DNA from: JAJRRL01 sp047404195
Lineage (GTDB): Bacteria; Pseudomonadota; Gammaproteobacteria; JAJRRL01
NCBI GenBank assembly: GCA_047404195.1
Contig: JBDOIU010000008.1
Span: 1 to 64,000, forward strand
Reading direction: 5' to 3'
DNA length: 64,000 bases
Part shown: positions 54,557 through 63,302 of the stretch, in pieces
Numbering within the stretch: position 1 is the first letter of the stretch
Layout: each line of letters begins with the position of its first letter
Made by a program: the position numbers and the translations under genes
The notes under the pieces: generated by a model
Databases searched by the model: none
Told to the model about the DNA's origin: nothing
What the model saw: the letters and a program-made list of their open reading frames with translations, nothing else

Positions 54557-56233
54557 GTGAATAAAGTACTTTTTGCATTAGGAAAAAAACCTGTTGCCGG
54601 GAAAGATGGTAAGTGCGCTGCTGTTGAGGCCATCAAAGAGTGGCAAAAAGATATTGATTCTGTTATTAATCAGAGCTTAAATTCGGCTGCTGGTGGCAAA
54701 AGCATTATTTTCTATGTACATTGTAAATCGTCTGCTTATCGTGGAGCAGTATTGCAGCATTTATTAAATGATGCTATCGCACAAGATCCAGAATTAAAGG
54801 GAATTCTTCATAGTATTGACCTCGGGGATAAAAATCTTTCAAAGCATATTGTGGTGCGACTCTCTGCATTGATGCCTGAAGAAGAGTCTGTCAATTTTTT
54901 AGAACAGTTTGGACCTAAAGATACTTATAAGGGTCTAGATAACGCAGGGGTCGATGTTCTTGAGGCGCATGTCCCTTCAGCAGATTATACAACCTATTTG
55001 AATCCTGTATTGGCAAAGCAGCAGATTACACAACTATTGGAAGACTTAAAAAAACAGCTATTGCGCGACTTAAAACAACAGAAATTTACAGAACGTTCGC
55101 TGACTGATAATTCAGGATCTATTCAGGAGGCAGAATCACCTGCAACAACTACGCTAGCAGAAGTTCTTAATGCAGAGCCTAAATTAACGCAAGATGATGT
55201 TATTAGATTTATGAAAAAAGCCAGTTATCATGTATTGCCAACAGATAAGCCAGGGGCGGGTGCCGCTGGTGCTAAGAAGTTTATGCAATCATCCTATCAG
55301 AATAGAGCACAAGGACGACGCCAAGGTCGTGAAACCTCGTCTGATTTGAATTTCTGGGCGTGGGAAAAGGATGATACTAGCCAGCCTATTTCAGAGCAAA
55401 TAGCATCTCGTCGTGAGCATCGTTCGCATATGCATGCCAGTTTAGGTGAGGGTGAGGGTGAGAAGTGGCTTAAATTCTTAACCTTGGTTCAGCGTTATGG
55501 TATCGATTCATTTGTAACACATTTCAATTCTTCAGATAAAATAAGGAAGTATTGTGAATTTCTGAAGTCACATGCACAGTTTTTCAAGTCGACTATAACG
55601 GGTTTATTTGAGCAGAAATCTCCATCAGCAAATCCATTGTCTCCTGAATCAACAATGAATAAATTAACCTCGATAAGTGGTTTTAATGCACATTCAGACC
55701 ATAGTTTAGGTTCAAGGTCTACGAATGGGCAGACTATCATTGCTGTTCTTAACGATATTTGTTGTCAAATGCATCAAAAGGGAATAGTAGCACCACTGGC
55801 AAATTACCGTAGCTATCATAAAATGATCGATCAATTAATTTCTGATTCAGATGATGGTAATGCATTTCCTGCCAATGGTAATCAGACAGTGAGTGATTTT
55901 CTGAATGAAATGGCAAAAGAAGAGTTTGTATTGGGTTTTGCTTTATCAGCGTGTTCAGTCTTGGGTCTTGCTGGTTCTACAGTCAGTGCTGCGGTAATTG
56001 GGTGGGCCTCCACTGAGCTATTCACTCATGTATTATCGGGTGCTGTTTCATCGTCTTTCCCGCCCGTTGCTATTGCTGTTGCAGTTGTATGCGGTATTGC
56101 ACTTGCAGTGATTGCTGTTATCTCTGCTAAAATGGCGGTAAAGCGTTTTGATGCGGGTTATGCCATTAAAGATATCGCCAAAGTGCTTAACGCTCAGGGT
56201 GATTTAGCTACTTCTTCACCTGATGCCGCATAA
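54557..56233 (+). CDS. Candidate effector, VHCKS family member 2
   Basis: 558 residues from GTG 54557 (AAGGTAA upstream). Paralogue of the gene at 44197: LGKKP near 8, VHCKS followed by RGAVLQHLL near 54-70, RLSALMPEE near 99, a VPSADYTTYLNP segment like VNLPDYEAKCNP, and a C-terminal pair of hydrophobic segments (about 453-490 and 496-525) with FPPVAI matching VPPVAV of member 1. Polar tail ends SSPDAA. No signal peptide. PmrA-like promoter. It stands where dxs often follows ispA and runs into the ispA 3' end by 18 bases. Function unknown; a host-targeted role is inference. Confidence 0.78.
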   Translation: MNKVLFALGKKPVAGKDGKCAAVEAIKEWQKDIDSVINQSLNSAAGGKSIIFYVHCKSSAYRGAVLQHLLNDAIAQDPELKGILHSIDLGDKNLSKHIVVRLSALMPEEESVNFLEQFGPKDTYKGLDNAGVDVLEAHVPSADYTTYLNPVLAKQQITQLLEDLKKQLLRDLKQQKFTERSLTDNSGSIQEAESPATTTLAEVLNAEPKLTQDDVIRFMKKASYHVLPTDKPGAGAAGAKKFMQSSYQNRAQGRRQGRETSSDLNFWAWEKDDTSQPISEQIASRREHRSHMHASLGEGEGEKWLKFLTLVQRYGIDSFVTHFNSSDKIRKYCEFLKSHAQFFKSTITGLFEQKSPSANPLSPESTMNKLTSISGFNAHSDHSLGSRSTNGQTIIAVLNDICCQMHQKGIVAPLANYRSYHKMIDQLISDSDDGNAFPANGNQTVSDFLNEMAKEEFVLGFALSACSVLGLAGSTVSAAVIGWASTELFTHVLSGAVSSSFPPVAIAVAVVCGIALAVIAVISAKMAVKRFDAGYAIKDIAKVLNAQGDLATSSPDAA

Positions 56234-57106
56234 AATTTCACAATAATCTTGTAATTCTCTGGAGCTAAGATCTAAAGCTATTTGTTGTGTGTGCATGACT
56301 TGTTGCCAGTGCTGCAGTGCTTGCTCGGCTTCTTGTCCTACACAGCATTGTGTGGCTTTATTCTGCATGGCATCTTTACCTGCGGTTTTGCCCAGTGTTT
56401 TGCTGTCAGTGTCTGTATCACGAATATCATCAGCTATTTGAAAGCAGTGTCCAATCGCTAAGCCAAAAGTTTTCAGTGAATCTAGTGTTGTGACACAGTG
56501 TTGTCCACTCGCCAGATAGGCTCCTTGTGTGCATGCTGCAAATAAAGCGCCCGTTTTATTGGCTTGTATGAGTTTGAGTGTTTCTGCATCGGTATTGTCG
56601 GCGTGATGGCGCATATCTAAAGCTTGGCCACCACACAATCCATACCCACCAGTGGCTACTGCCAGACAGTGTGTTAATTTCACTTTGCTGGTATCGTCAG
56701 CAGGTGCTTCAGTGATGATTTGAAATGCTTTCGCCAGAAGTGCATCACCGCACAATATGGCAGTGGCCTCATCGAATGCGCGGTGGCAGCTGGCCTGGTG
56801 TCGACGCCAATCATCATCATCCATTGCTGGCAAGTCATCGTGTACCAGTGAAAAGCTATGTATACATTCTATCGCTAAGGCCAAAGCATCCAGGACAGCA
56901 ATATCAGCACTATAGTAATCACCCAACAAGTAAACCAATTGCGCGCGACAATGTTTGGCTTTAGCCAGCATGACATATTGCATCGATTCAGCCAGGTGAG
57001 CAGCGAGGCTGTGTGGTTTTGAGAATGTCGCTTCTAGGTGCTGTAGGAAGTGAGCGCGCCAGTGCGTGTGTGTCATTGTTGTATTGTTGTTGCTACTGAT
57101 AGTCAT
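56216..57106 (-). CDS. ispA: Farnesyl diphosphate synthase (short-chain polyprenyl synthase)
   Basis: Builds farnesyl diphosphate from IPP and DMAPP. 296 residues. First Asp-rich motif DDLPAMDDDD at 90-99, second DDIRD near 229. The loop after the first motif reads RRHQASCH where most have RRGxPTCH. The start overlaps xseB by 14 bases, the normal xseB-ispA arrangement, but dxs does not follow. Confidence 0.95.
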   Translation of the reverse strand: MTISSNNNTTMTHTHWRAHFLQHLEATFSKPHSLAAHLAESMQYVMLAKAKHCRAQLVYLLGDYYSADIAVLDALALAIECIHSFSLVHDDLPAMDDDDWRRHQASCHRAFDEATAILCGDALLAKAFQIITEAPADDTSKVKLTHCLAVATGGYGLCGGQALDMRHHADNTDAETLKLIQANKTGALFAACTQGAYLASGQHCVTTLDSLKTFGLAIGHCFQIADDIRDTDTDSKTLGKTAGKDAMQNKATQCCVGQEAEQALQHWQQVMHTQQIALDLSSRELQDYCEILCGIR

Positions 57107-57323
57107 CTCCCTGCTTTTGTGCTTGTTCGCTCCACTGGGTAAGCATTTGCTCTGCCTGTGTGAGTGTGGTCTGGCACTGCTGGATGAGTTCTGTTCCCTC
57201 TTTGAACAGACTGAGAGATTTATCTAAATTGCATTGCCCAGACTCCATTTTGGCCAATACTTTCTCAAGTCTGGTCATATTCTTCTCAAAGTCTGCAATG
57301 TTTTGCTTGGCTGTGTCGCTCAT
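57093..57323 (-). CDS. xseB: Exodeoxyribonuclease VII small subunit
   Basis: 76-residue helical hairpin subunit of exonuclease VII. The family pattern FEKNMTRLEKVLAKMESGQCNLDKSLSLF-x-EGTELI is complete. First gene of the xseB-ispA pair. The large subunit xseA is not in the window. Confidence 0.94.
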   Translation of the reverse strand: MSDTAKQNIADFEKNMTRLEKVLAKMESGQCNLDKSLSLFKEGTELIQQCQTTLTQAEQMLTQWSEQAQKQGDDYQ

Positions 57324-57464
57324 GCGTGCACTCCTATGGGTTGATATTGTTTGAGGGTAACGCGTTTAGTGGCAACGTCAAGCCCATTCGGGTGTATTTA
57401 TCGGCGGTTTCTTGCAAAATTGGTTGATATATATCATAATTATCAGCAAGTTAACTCACTGTGA

Positions 57465-58598
57465 ATGCTTATGGTTACCACTTCTGCAGCTATCCAGCCT
57501 CATGAAAATGGCACATTGGTGCTCGCTGGTAATTGGACCAGTGAGACGATTGTATCATTGCAGGCTGATTGTCGTGGTGTTTTACCCTACGCCGCAGATA
57601 CCGGTCATCCCATTTGCCTCAGTACGACAGACATACAAGCGATTGACGCATCAGGGGCTGTTCTCATATTACGACTCATTAAGCAGCTTAAAGCGCAAGG
57701 CAAAACTGTGCATCTTGAGAATGTTTGTGCACACATTCAGGCGTTGTTAGCAGAGGCGGACGCTGATTTGCAGGCGATGACACATGCGCATCAAGCCGAG
57801 CGCAGTGGTGCCATTTATCGTTTAGGGCGTTTCATGTGTCGGAAATGTTTGAAAGCCGAACGTTTTTTATGGTTTTTTGGGCAGGTCATGGTTTATATCT
57901 ATCGCCTCATTATCCGCCAAGGGCAGATGCAGTGGGTGCAGGTATCCAAGACGATAGAGCGCTGTGGGTTTCGAGCATTGCCCATTGTTGGTCTGCTGAC
58001 TTTCCTTGTTGGTGTGGTGTTGGCATATCAGATATCGGTACAGTTAGCGGTTTATGGCGCTAATATTTTTGTGGTGGATTTGACAGGGGTTGTGACTTTC
58101 CGTGAGTTTGCGCCACTCATCACAGCAGTGATTGTCGCCGGTCGCAGTGCAACGGCATATACTGCAGAGATTGGTACGATGAAGGTGCAAGAAGAGCTTG
58201 ATGCACTAGAAACAATGGGTATTTTGCCTATCGAGCGCTTAGCAACACCGAAAGTCTTGGGTTTGATGTTGGTCTTACCATTATTGTGTGTTTGGGCGGA
58301 TATAACCGGTATGCTGGGTTCAATGATGATGGCAAAAATGTCACTGGGTGTGAGTTTCCATAATTTTTTGCAGCGATTCCAGTCGGTGATCAGCGTTAGT
58401 CACTTTTGGGTGGGGCTAATCAAGATGCCGTTCTTTGCACTGATGATTGCTGTTGTAGGATGTTTCCAGGGTTTCTCAGTCTCCGGGTCTGCGGCGAGTG
58501 TTGGTCGGCGAACCACATTGAGTGCCGTGCAAGCGATTTTTTTGGTGATATTGACTGACGCTATTTTTTCTGTCTTTTTCAGTTTGGGTGGTATTTGA
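57465..58598 (+). CDS. mlaE: Lipid-transport ABC permease MlaE with N-terminal STAS domain
   Basis: Inner-membrane permease of an Mla-type phospholipid transporter. Residues ~10-95 form a STAS domain (LSTTDIQAIDASGAVLILRL), which in E. coli is the separate protein MlaB; residues ~130-375 are the MlaE permease with FREFAPLITAVIVAGRSA and GTMKVQEELDALETMGI. 377 residues. ATG 57465 or 57471 could start; ribosome site weak. Stop overlaps the mlaF start (TGATG). Confidence 0.92.
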   Translation: MLMVTTSAAIQPHENGTLVLAGNWTSETIVSLQADCRGVLPYAADTGHPICLSTTDIQAIDASGAVLILRLIKQLKAQGKTVHLENVCAHIQALLAEADADLQAMTHAHQAERSGAIYRLGRFMCRKCLKAERFLWFFGQVMVYIYRLIIRQGQMQWVQVSKTIERCGFRALPIVGLLTFLVGVVLAYQISVQLAVYGANIFVVDLTGVVTFREFAPLITAVIVAGRSATAYTAEIGTMKVQEELDALETMGILPIERLATPKVLGLMLVLPLLCVWADITGMLGSMMMAKMSLGVSFHNFLQRFQSVISVSHFWVGLIKMPFFALMIAVVGCFQGFSVSGSAASVGRRTTLSAVQAIFLVILTDAIFSVFFSLGGI

Positions 58599-59392
58599 TG
58601 CAAACTCATTCTCCACCAGTCATTCGTGTGCAAGGTCTATGTCAGTCATTCGCCGGCCAGGTAGTGCATCAACAGCTGGCGCTGCAAATTGATTCGGGTG
58701 AGATTGTTGCACTGATTGGTGAGAGTGGTTGTGGTAAAACATCGTTATTGCGTGCAATACTGATGTTGCAGAAACCGCAAGCTGGTCAGATTGATATTCT
58801 TGGGGTTGATATCATGCGTGCTGCCGAAGAGGCGCGACAAACTTTGCGTGCTGCTTGGGGGGTGATGTTTCAATCAGCAGCGTTGTTTGCCAGTATGACG
58901 GTCTTAGAAAATGTCATGTTCCCCATTCAGGTACATTCCAAAGCAAAAGAGGTTGGTGAAGAAGAGACAGCGTTGCTGTTTTTGGATATGGTTGGTTTGC
59001 AGCGCTCTGCTGCCACCAAAATGCCTGCTGAGTTGAGTGGCGGTATGCGTAAGCGCGTTGCATTAGCGCGGGCCTTGGTCATGCAGCCGCAATTACTTAT
59101 TCTAGATGAGCCCTCAGCTGGTTTAGATCCGCAAAGTGCTGATGCCTTTGACGATTTGCTGCTACAGTTGCATGACAGATTGGGCTTAACCATGCTTTTG
59201 GTGACGCATGACTTGGATACACTGTGGCGTGTTCCAACGCGTATTTGTTTTTTAGGGGGGGGTAATGTGCTGGCCAGTGGTTCTATGTCTGAGTTGATGC
59301 GGCACCCTAATGAGGTGATTAAGGCTTATTTTTCGAATGCGCGTGCAAGGCGTTTTGTTGTCAAGCAATCTGAAGGAGGTCTCGGTGGATAG
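58598..59392 (+). CDS. mlaF: Mla-type ABC transporter ATP-binding protein
   Basis: ATPase of the lipid transporter, 264 residues from ATG 58598. Walker A GESGCGKTS near 37, Q-loop MFQSAAL, signature ELSGGMRKR near 145, Walker B LLILDEPSAGLD near 165, H in VTHD. A run of eight G (59255-59262) codes for LGGG near residue 220. Stop overlaps mlaD start by eight bases. Confidence 0.94.
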   Translation: MQTHSPPVIRVQGLCQSFAGQVVHQQLALQIDSGEIVALIGESGCGKTSLLRAILMLQKPQAGQIDILGVDIMRAAEEARQTLRAAWGVMFQSAALFASMTVLENVMFPIQVHSKAKEVGEEETALLFLDMVGLQRSAATKMPAELSGGMRKRVALARALVMQPQLLILDEPSAGLDPQSADAFDDLLLQLHDRLGLTMLLVTHDLDTLWRVPTRICFLGGGNVLASGSMSELMRHPNEVIKAYFSNARARRFVVKQSEGGLGG

Positions 59393-60314
59393 GCGAGTTA
59401 ATTACACCATGGTGGGTACATTTGTTTTGCTCATGACTTTGCTGCTCTTGGGTATTATCTTGTGGCTGACTGCCCTGAAAGATACGCAGGATTATCGTTT
59501 TTATACCGTTTATGCTCATGAGGACGTATCTGGTTTGAGTGTGGCATCTCCTGTGCGTTTTAGCGGCGTGAAGGTGGGCTCTGTTAGTGAGATCGGTATT
59601 GATAAAAAGGATGTGACGCAAGTCAGAATTGTATTAAAAATTGATGCATCGACGCCAGTGACCGATGGTACGATTGCAACGCTCATTACAGAAGGTATTA
59701 CCGGTGTGCAGTTTATAGGGTTGAAGGCTGTTTCTAAACAGACACGACCATTGCGCAGAGTGGCTGGCGAGCGATTTCCAGTGATTCCATACCGCCAATC
59801 ATTGTTTGTGCGCATCAGCAGCATGCTTGATACGGTTGCGGGTAACATCAATGATTTGACTAACAATGTGAAGCAGCTCGTTAACGCTGACAATCGAAGA
59901 GCCACCACCGATGTTTTGCATAACTTAGTGAGTATCACCTCTGAGATACAGAAAAGCTCGAAGTCATGGCGTTCATCGATATACAGTGCGGAGCATTTGC
60001 TGCGCAATGCTGCCAATGCCAGTGATGCATTACCTGCAACAATGGAAGCTGTTCGCCAAGGTGCAGGTGCAGTGGCCAATGCAGCTACCTCTGTTTCCGG
60101 TGCCAGCAAGCACTTGTCTGCCAGTTTGCTACAAACACGCATTCTATTGCATCAAACTAATACGGAAGTCGTGCCAAAACTCACTCAAATGCTGCGTGGA
60201 ATGCATATGATGAGTTCACAGGTGGGGCAGGTTGCCGCCAAAATTAATAAGCAGCCTGGGGTGTTGCTGCGTGGTCAGCAAGAGGCTGAGCCAGGGCCAG
60301 GGGAGGGAGAATGA
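59385..60314 (+). CDS. mlaD: MCE-domain lipid-transport protein MlaD
   Basis: Periplasmic lipid-binding protein anchored in the inner membrane. The GTG start at 59385 with GGAGG upstream gives MDRRVNYTMVGTFVLL, then one membrane helix (about 9-30) and a single MCE domain (about 40-120, with SPVRFSGVKVGSVSEIGI). The C-terminal half is long, helical coiled-coil-like (about 140-300), longer than in E. coli MlaD (183). 309 residues. Next gene overlaps by four bases. Confidence 0.92.
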   Translation: MDRRVNYTMVGTFVLLMTLLLLGIILWLTALKDTQDYRFYTVYAHEDVSGLSVASPVRFSGVKVGSVSEIGIDKKDVTQVRIVLKIDASTPVTDGTIATLITEGITGVQFIGLKAVSKQTRPLRRVAGERFPVIPYRQSLFVRISSMLDTVAGNINDLTNNVKQLVNADNRRATTDVLHNLVSITSEIQKSSKSWRSSIYSAEHLLRNAANASDALPATMEAVRQGAGAVANAATSVSGASKHLSASLLQTRILLHQTNTEVVPKLTQMLRGMHMMSSQVGQVAAKINKQPGVLLRGQQEAEPGPGEGE

Positions 60315-60919
60315 AAAGTGTCAAATTTGCATTGATTGGTCTCGTCAGTATGGGGCTAGTCGCATGCAGTCAAGTCACAATACCGTCGACAGTGAGCTAT
60401 ACACTGGGCGATTATCATGTATCTAAAAATACGCAGCAGCACCAAACTGCGGCGGTCTTGTCGGTGACAACGCCGCAAGCGACGCCTGCTTTGTCCAGTC
60501 GGCAAATACGCTATATGATGCAGCCATATCGCTTGCAGGCGCTGTCTTCACATCAGTGGGTGGCGCCTCCTGCTGAGATGCTATTGGGCATTCTGCAGCG
60601 CGGTGCGCAAGATACAGGTTATTTTAAAGCGGTTGTGGCCCCTCCTTATGCTGGCTTGGCTGATTATCAGTTGAGTAGTCGATTACTGCATTGTCGTGAG
60701 GAGTTATATCGCCCGACGCCGGTGTTTCGTTTGAGCGTGGCGCTAAGATTGGTGAAGTTATCGACAGGGCGGTTGGTTGCCAGTAAGCAAATCGATATGG
60801 CAGTGCCTATGCGCTCCGTTGCTGCTTACGATGCTGTCTTGGCAGCAAATAAGGCTGCAATGCGGGTTCAGCGAGCGACAGGTCGCTTTGTTTTGCTGGC
60901 TATGCGTCGTGATGGTTAA
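60311..60919 (+). CDS. ABC-type transport auxiliary lipoprotein (PqiC/YmbA-like)
   Basis: Lipoprotein of 202 residues: lipobox LVAC with Cys 19, then a domain of the ABC_trans_aux kind (QIRYMMQPYRLQALSSHQWVAPPAEML and LVASKQIDMAVPM). Probably the outer-membrane part of the lipid transporter. Starts inside the mlaD stop (ATGA). MlaC and MlaB are missing; this protein and the STAS fusion appear to take their place. Confidence 0.88.
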   Translation: MKSVKFALIGLVSMGLVACSQVTIPSTVSYTLGDYHVSKNTQQHQTAAVLSVTTPQATPALSSRQIRYMMQPYRLQALSSHQWVAPPAEMLLGILQRGAQDTGYFKAVVAPPYAGLADYQLSSRLLHCREELYRPTPVFRLSVALRLVKLSTGRLVASKQIDMAVPMRSVAAYDAVLAANKAAMRVQRATGRFVLLAMRRDG

Positions 60920-61144
60920 TATTGAGCCAAGCTTGGGTGATCTCTTTTGATAAATTGCAAAACAAGTCTTGTAATCTATTCAAGATTGGTGTCAAATAGA
61001 GAGCTTCTGTCATATGCTACTGTGTGACGCATTGGCCACTTGTTGAGCAGGTGGGTTTTGTCAGCAAGTTGTAGCATAGGTTGGCATGAGAGTAGCCTAC
61101 AGGTGCGCAATGTTCTGTATGGGTGCTGGTTGTATCCAACGAGG

Positions 61145-61229
<85 letters not shown>

Positions 61230-61284
61230 TGAGTTTTTGAAAATTTACTATAATGAATATTATGGTCAGCAAGAGAGAGTTACT

Positions 61285-62586
61285 ATGTCTGTTTTACTGG
61301 AGACTAAATCCGGCTTAAAGCGCCGCCTGCAAATCACTGTCGATGCTCAAAAAATGACAGCATCATACGATTCAAAGTTGGGCGAGCATGCCCGCAAAGC
61401 CAATTTCAAGGGCTTTCGCCCTGGAAAAGTGCCCAAAACAGTGGTGCAGCGTTATTATGGTGAAGCATTGAGGCAGCAGGTTAGAGAAGAATTTGTACAA
61501 TCCAGCTTTGAGTCCGCACTCGAAACAGAGGGCCTGCGTTTAGCTGGTCAGCCTGAAATTGCGAATTTGCCTGACTGGATGGGTGAAGGTGATTTTATCT
61601 ACGAAGTGGACTTTGAGGTTTACCCCACAGTCGAGTTGGGTGATTTCAGCGGTATGACCATTAAGAAGTATGATGTTGAGGTCAAGCCGTTAGATGTCGA
61701 AGAGTCATTGGATCAGTTGCGTGATCAGAATATCGATTGGGAGCCTGTTGAGCGAGCAGCTGAAGATGGTGATACCGTTGTGATTGACTATGCGGGTACA
61801 ATCAATGGTGAATCATTTGATGGTGGAAGCGGCAAAGACATGTCTGTACACATTGGTTCAAATAATATGATTCCTGGGTTTGAAGAGGGTCTCATTGGTA
61901 TTGAGAAAGGCGTTAGCAGAGAGCTGAAGTTGGTTTTCCCAGATGATTATCACGCTAAGAAATTAGCCGGTGAGTCAGTTGAGTTTATGGTTGAAGCAAA
62001 AGAAGTGAAAGCGGGTGCTAAACCAGAGCTTGACGACGAATTTGCCAAGAAGCTTAATTTGCAAAGTGTTGATGAGCTGCGTGAAAAAGTGCTTGAAGAA
62101 ATGCAGCGTAACGCGAAAGATCAGTTAGCTGGCAAACAGAAAGACATCGTGATGGATGTGTTGCTAGAAGCTTACGACTTCGAGCTACCAGAAGTATTGC
62201 TTGATGCTGAGCGTAAATACCTTGAGTCTGCTGCTAAGGCTAATGAAGACAGCTCAATTGATATCGAAGAGCAGGCACAGCGTCGCGTCAAGCTGGGCGT
62301 CCTGTTAAGTGAGATTGTGCGCCATTACGATATTAAAGTCAGTCAATCAGCAGTGCAGCAGCGTATCATGCGTATGTCTGGTGGTTCACGTGAGATCATG
62401 AATTGGTTGTATAGCGACAAGAATCGTTTGGTTGAGATTGAGACGGCTGTGCTAGAAGATCAAGTGGTCGATAGAATACTTCAAGATGTGACCCAGGATA
62501 CATGTCATGTCGACTTCAAGGACCTTCCTCAGTTACTCAACGAGGATAATGAACAAGGAGAATCAGACAATGGCAGTGATCAGTAA
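61285..62586 (+). CDS. tig: Trigger factor
   Basis: Ribosome-bound chaperone and prolyl isomerase. The ATG at 61285 (AGAGAG upstream) gives MSVLLETKSGLKRRL; an earlier in-frame ATG is rejected. 433 residues: ribosome-binding domain with GFRPGKVPKTVV near 44, FKBP domain (about 150-245, DTVVIDYAGTINGESFDGG), helical C-terminal chaperone arms. tig-clpP-clpX is the standard order. The last 17 bases overlap clpP. Confidence 0.96.
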   Translation: MSVLLETKSGLKRRLQITVDAQKMTASYDSKLGEHARKANFKGFRPGKVPKTVVQRYYGEALRQQVREEFVQSSFESALETEGLRLAGQPEIANLPDWMGEGDFIYEVDFEVYPTVELGDFSGMTIKKYDVEVKPLDVEESLDQLRDQNIDWEPVERAAEDGDTVVIDYAGTINGESFDGGSGKDMSVHIGSNNMIPGFEEGLIGIEKGVSRELKLVFPDDYHAKKLAGESVEFMVEAKEVKAGAKPELDDEFAKKLNLQSVDELREKVLEEMQRNAKDQLAGKQKDIVMDVLLEAYDFELPEVLLDAERKYLESAAKANEDSSIDIEEQAQRRVKLGVLLSEIVRHYDIKVSQSAVQQRIMRMSGGSREIMNWLYSDKNRLVEIETAVLEDQVVDRILQDVTQDTCHVDFKDLPQLLNEDNEQGESDNGSDQ

Positions 62587-63235
62587 TCAACGTGAGATGA
62601 TGCAAGCGTTGCGTCATCAATGTGAAGAACAAGCCAATCTAGTACCAATGGTCGTAGAGCGCAGTTCTGCCGGTGAGCGTGCATACGATATCTATTCACG
62701 CTTATTGAAGGATCGAATTATCTTTCTAGTGGGTGAGATTGAAGACCATATGGCTAATTTAATCGTTGCTCAAATGTTGTTTTTGGAGTCTGAGAACCCA
62801 GCAAAAGATGTGAACATATACATCAACTCACCTGGGGGTGTGGTAACGAGTGCAATGTCTATATACGATACAATGCAATTTATACGGCCGGATGTTAGGA
62901 CTCTATGCATTGGTCAGGCTGCTAGTGCAGGTGCGTTATTGTTGGCATCTGGTCACGCCGGTAAGCGTCACAGTTTGCAACATTCGCGTGTGATGATCCA
63001 TCAGGTGCTTGGTGGCTACCAAGGCCAGGGTACAGATATTCAAATACATGCCAAGGAAACCATGCGTATTGGACATGAGTTGTGTAAAATCATGGCCCAT
63101 CATACGGGTAAGCCTATTGATCAGATTGAGCAGGATACTAACCGTGATAATTTCATGAGTAGTGAAGAAGCAAGAGATTACGGTATTGTCGATTCTGTGT
63201 TTGTGAAGCGAGAAGATATCAAGTCTGAGGATTAA
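62570..63235 (+). CDS. clpP: ATP-dependent Clp protease proteolytic subunit
   Basis: Serine protease tetradecamer. ATG 62570 with AAGGAG at 62555-62560; ATG 62549 is an alternative that adds seven residues. 221 residues with catalytic S119 (GQAASAGA), H144 (VMIHQ) and D193. Works with ClpX, encoded 67 bases later. Confidence 0.96.
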   Translation: MAVISNQREMMQALRHQCEEQANLVPMVVERSSAGERAYDIYSRLLKDRIIFLVGEIEDHMANLIVAQMLFLESENPAKDVNIYINSPGGVVTSAMSIYDTMQFIRPDVRTLCIGQAASAGALLLASGHAGKRHSLQHSRVMIHQVLGGYQGQGTDIQIHAKETMRIGHELCKIMAHHTGKPIDQIEQDTNRDNFMSSEEARDYGIVDSVFVKREDIKSED

Positions 63236-63302
63236 GCAGTGATTGGTTCGCAAGGATTGCTAACCACCCTTATTTGTTAATTTTAGTGGGGAACGTGTTA
63301 TC

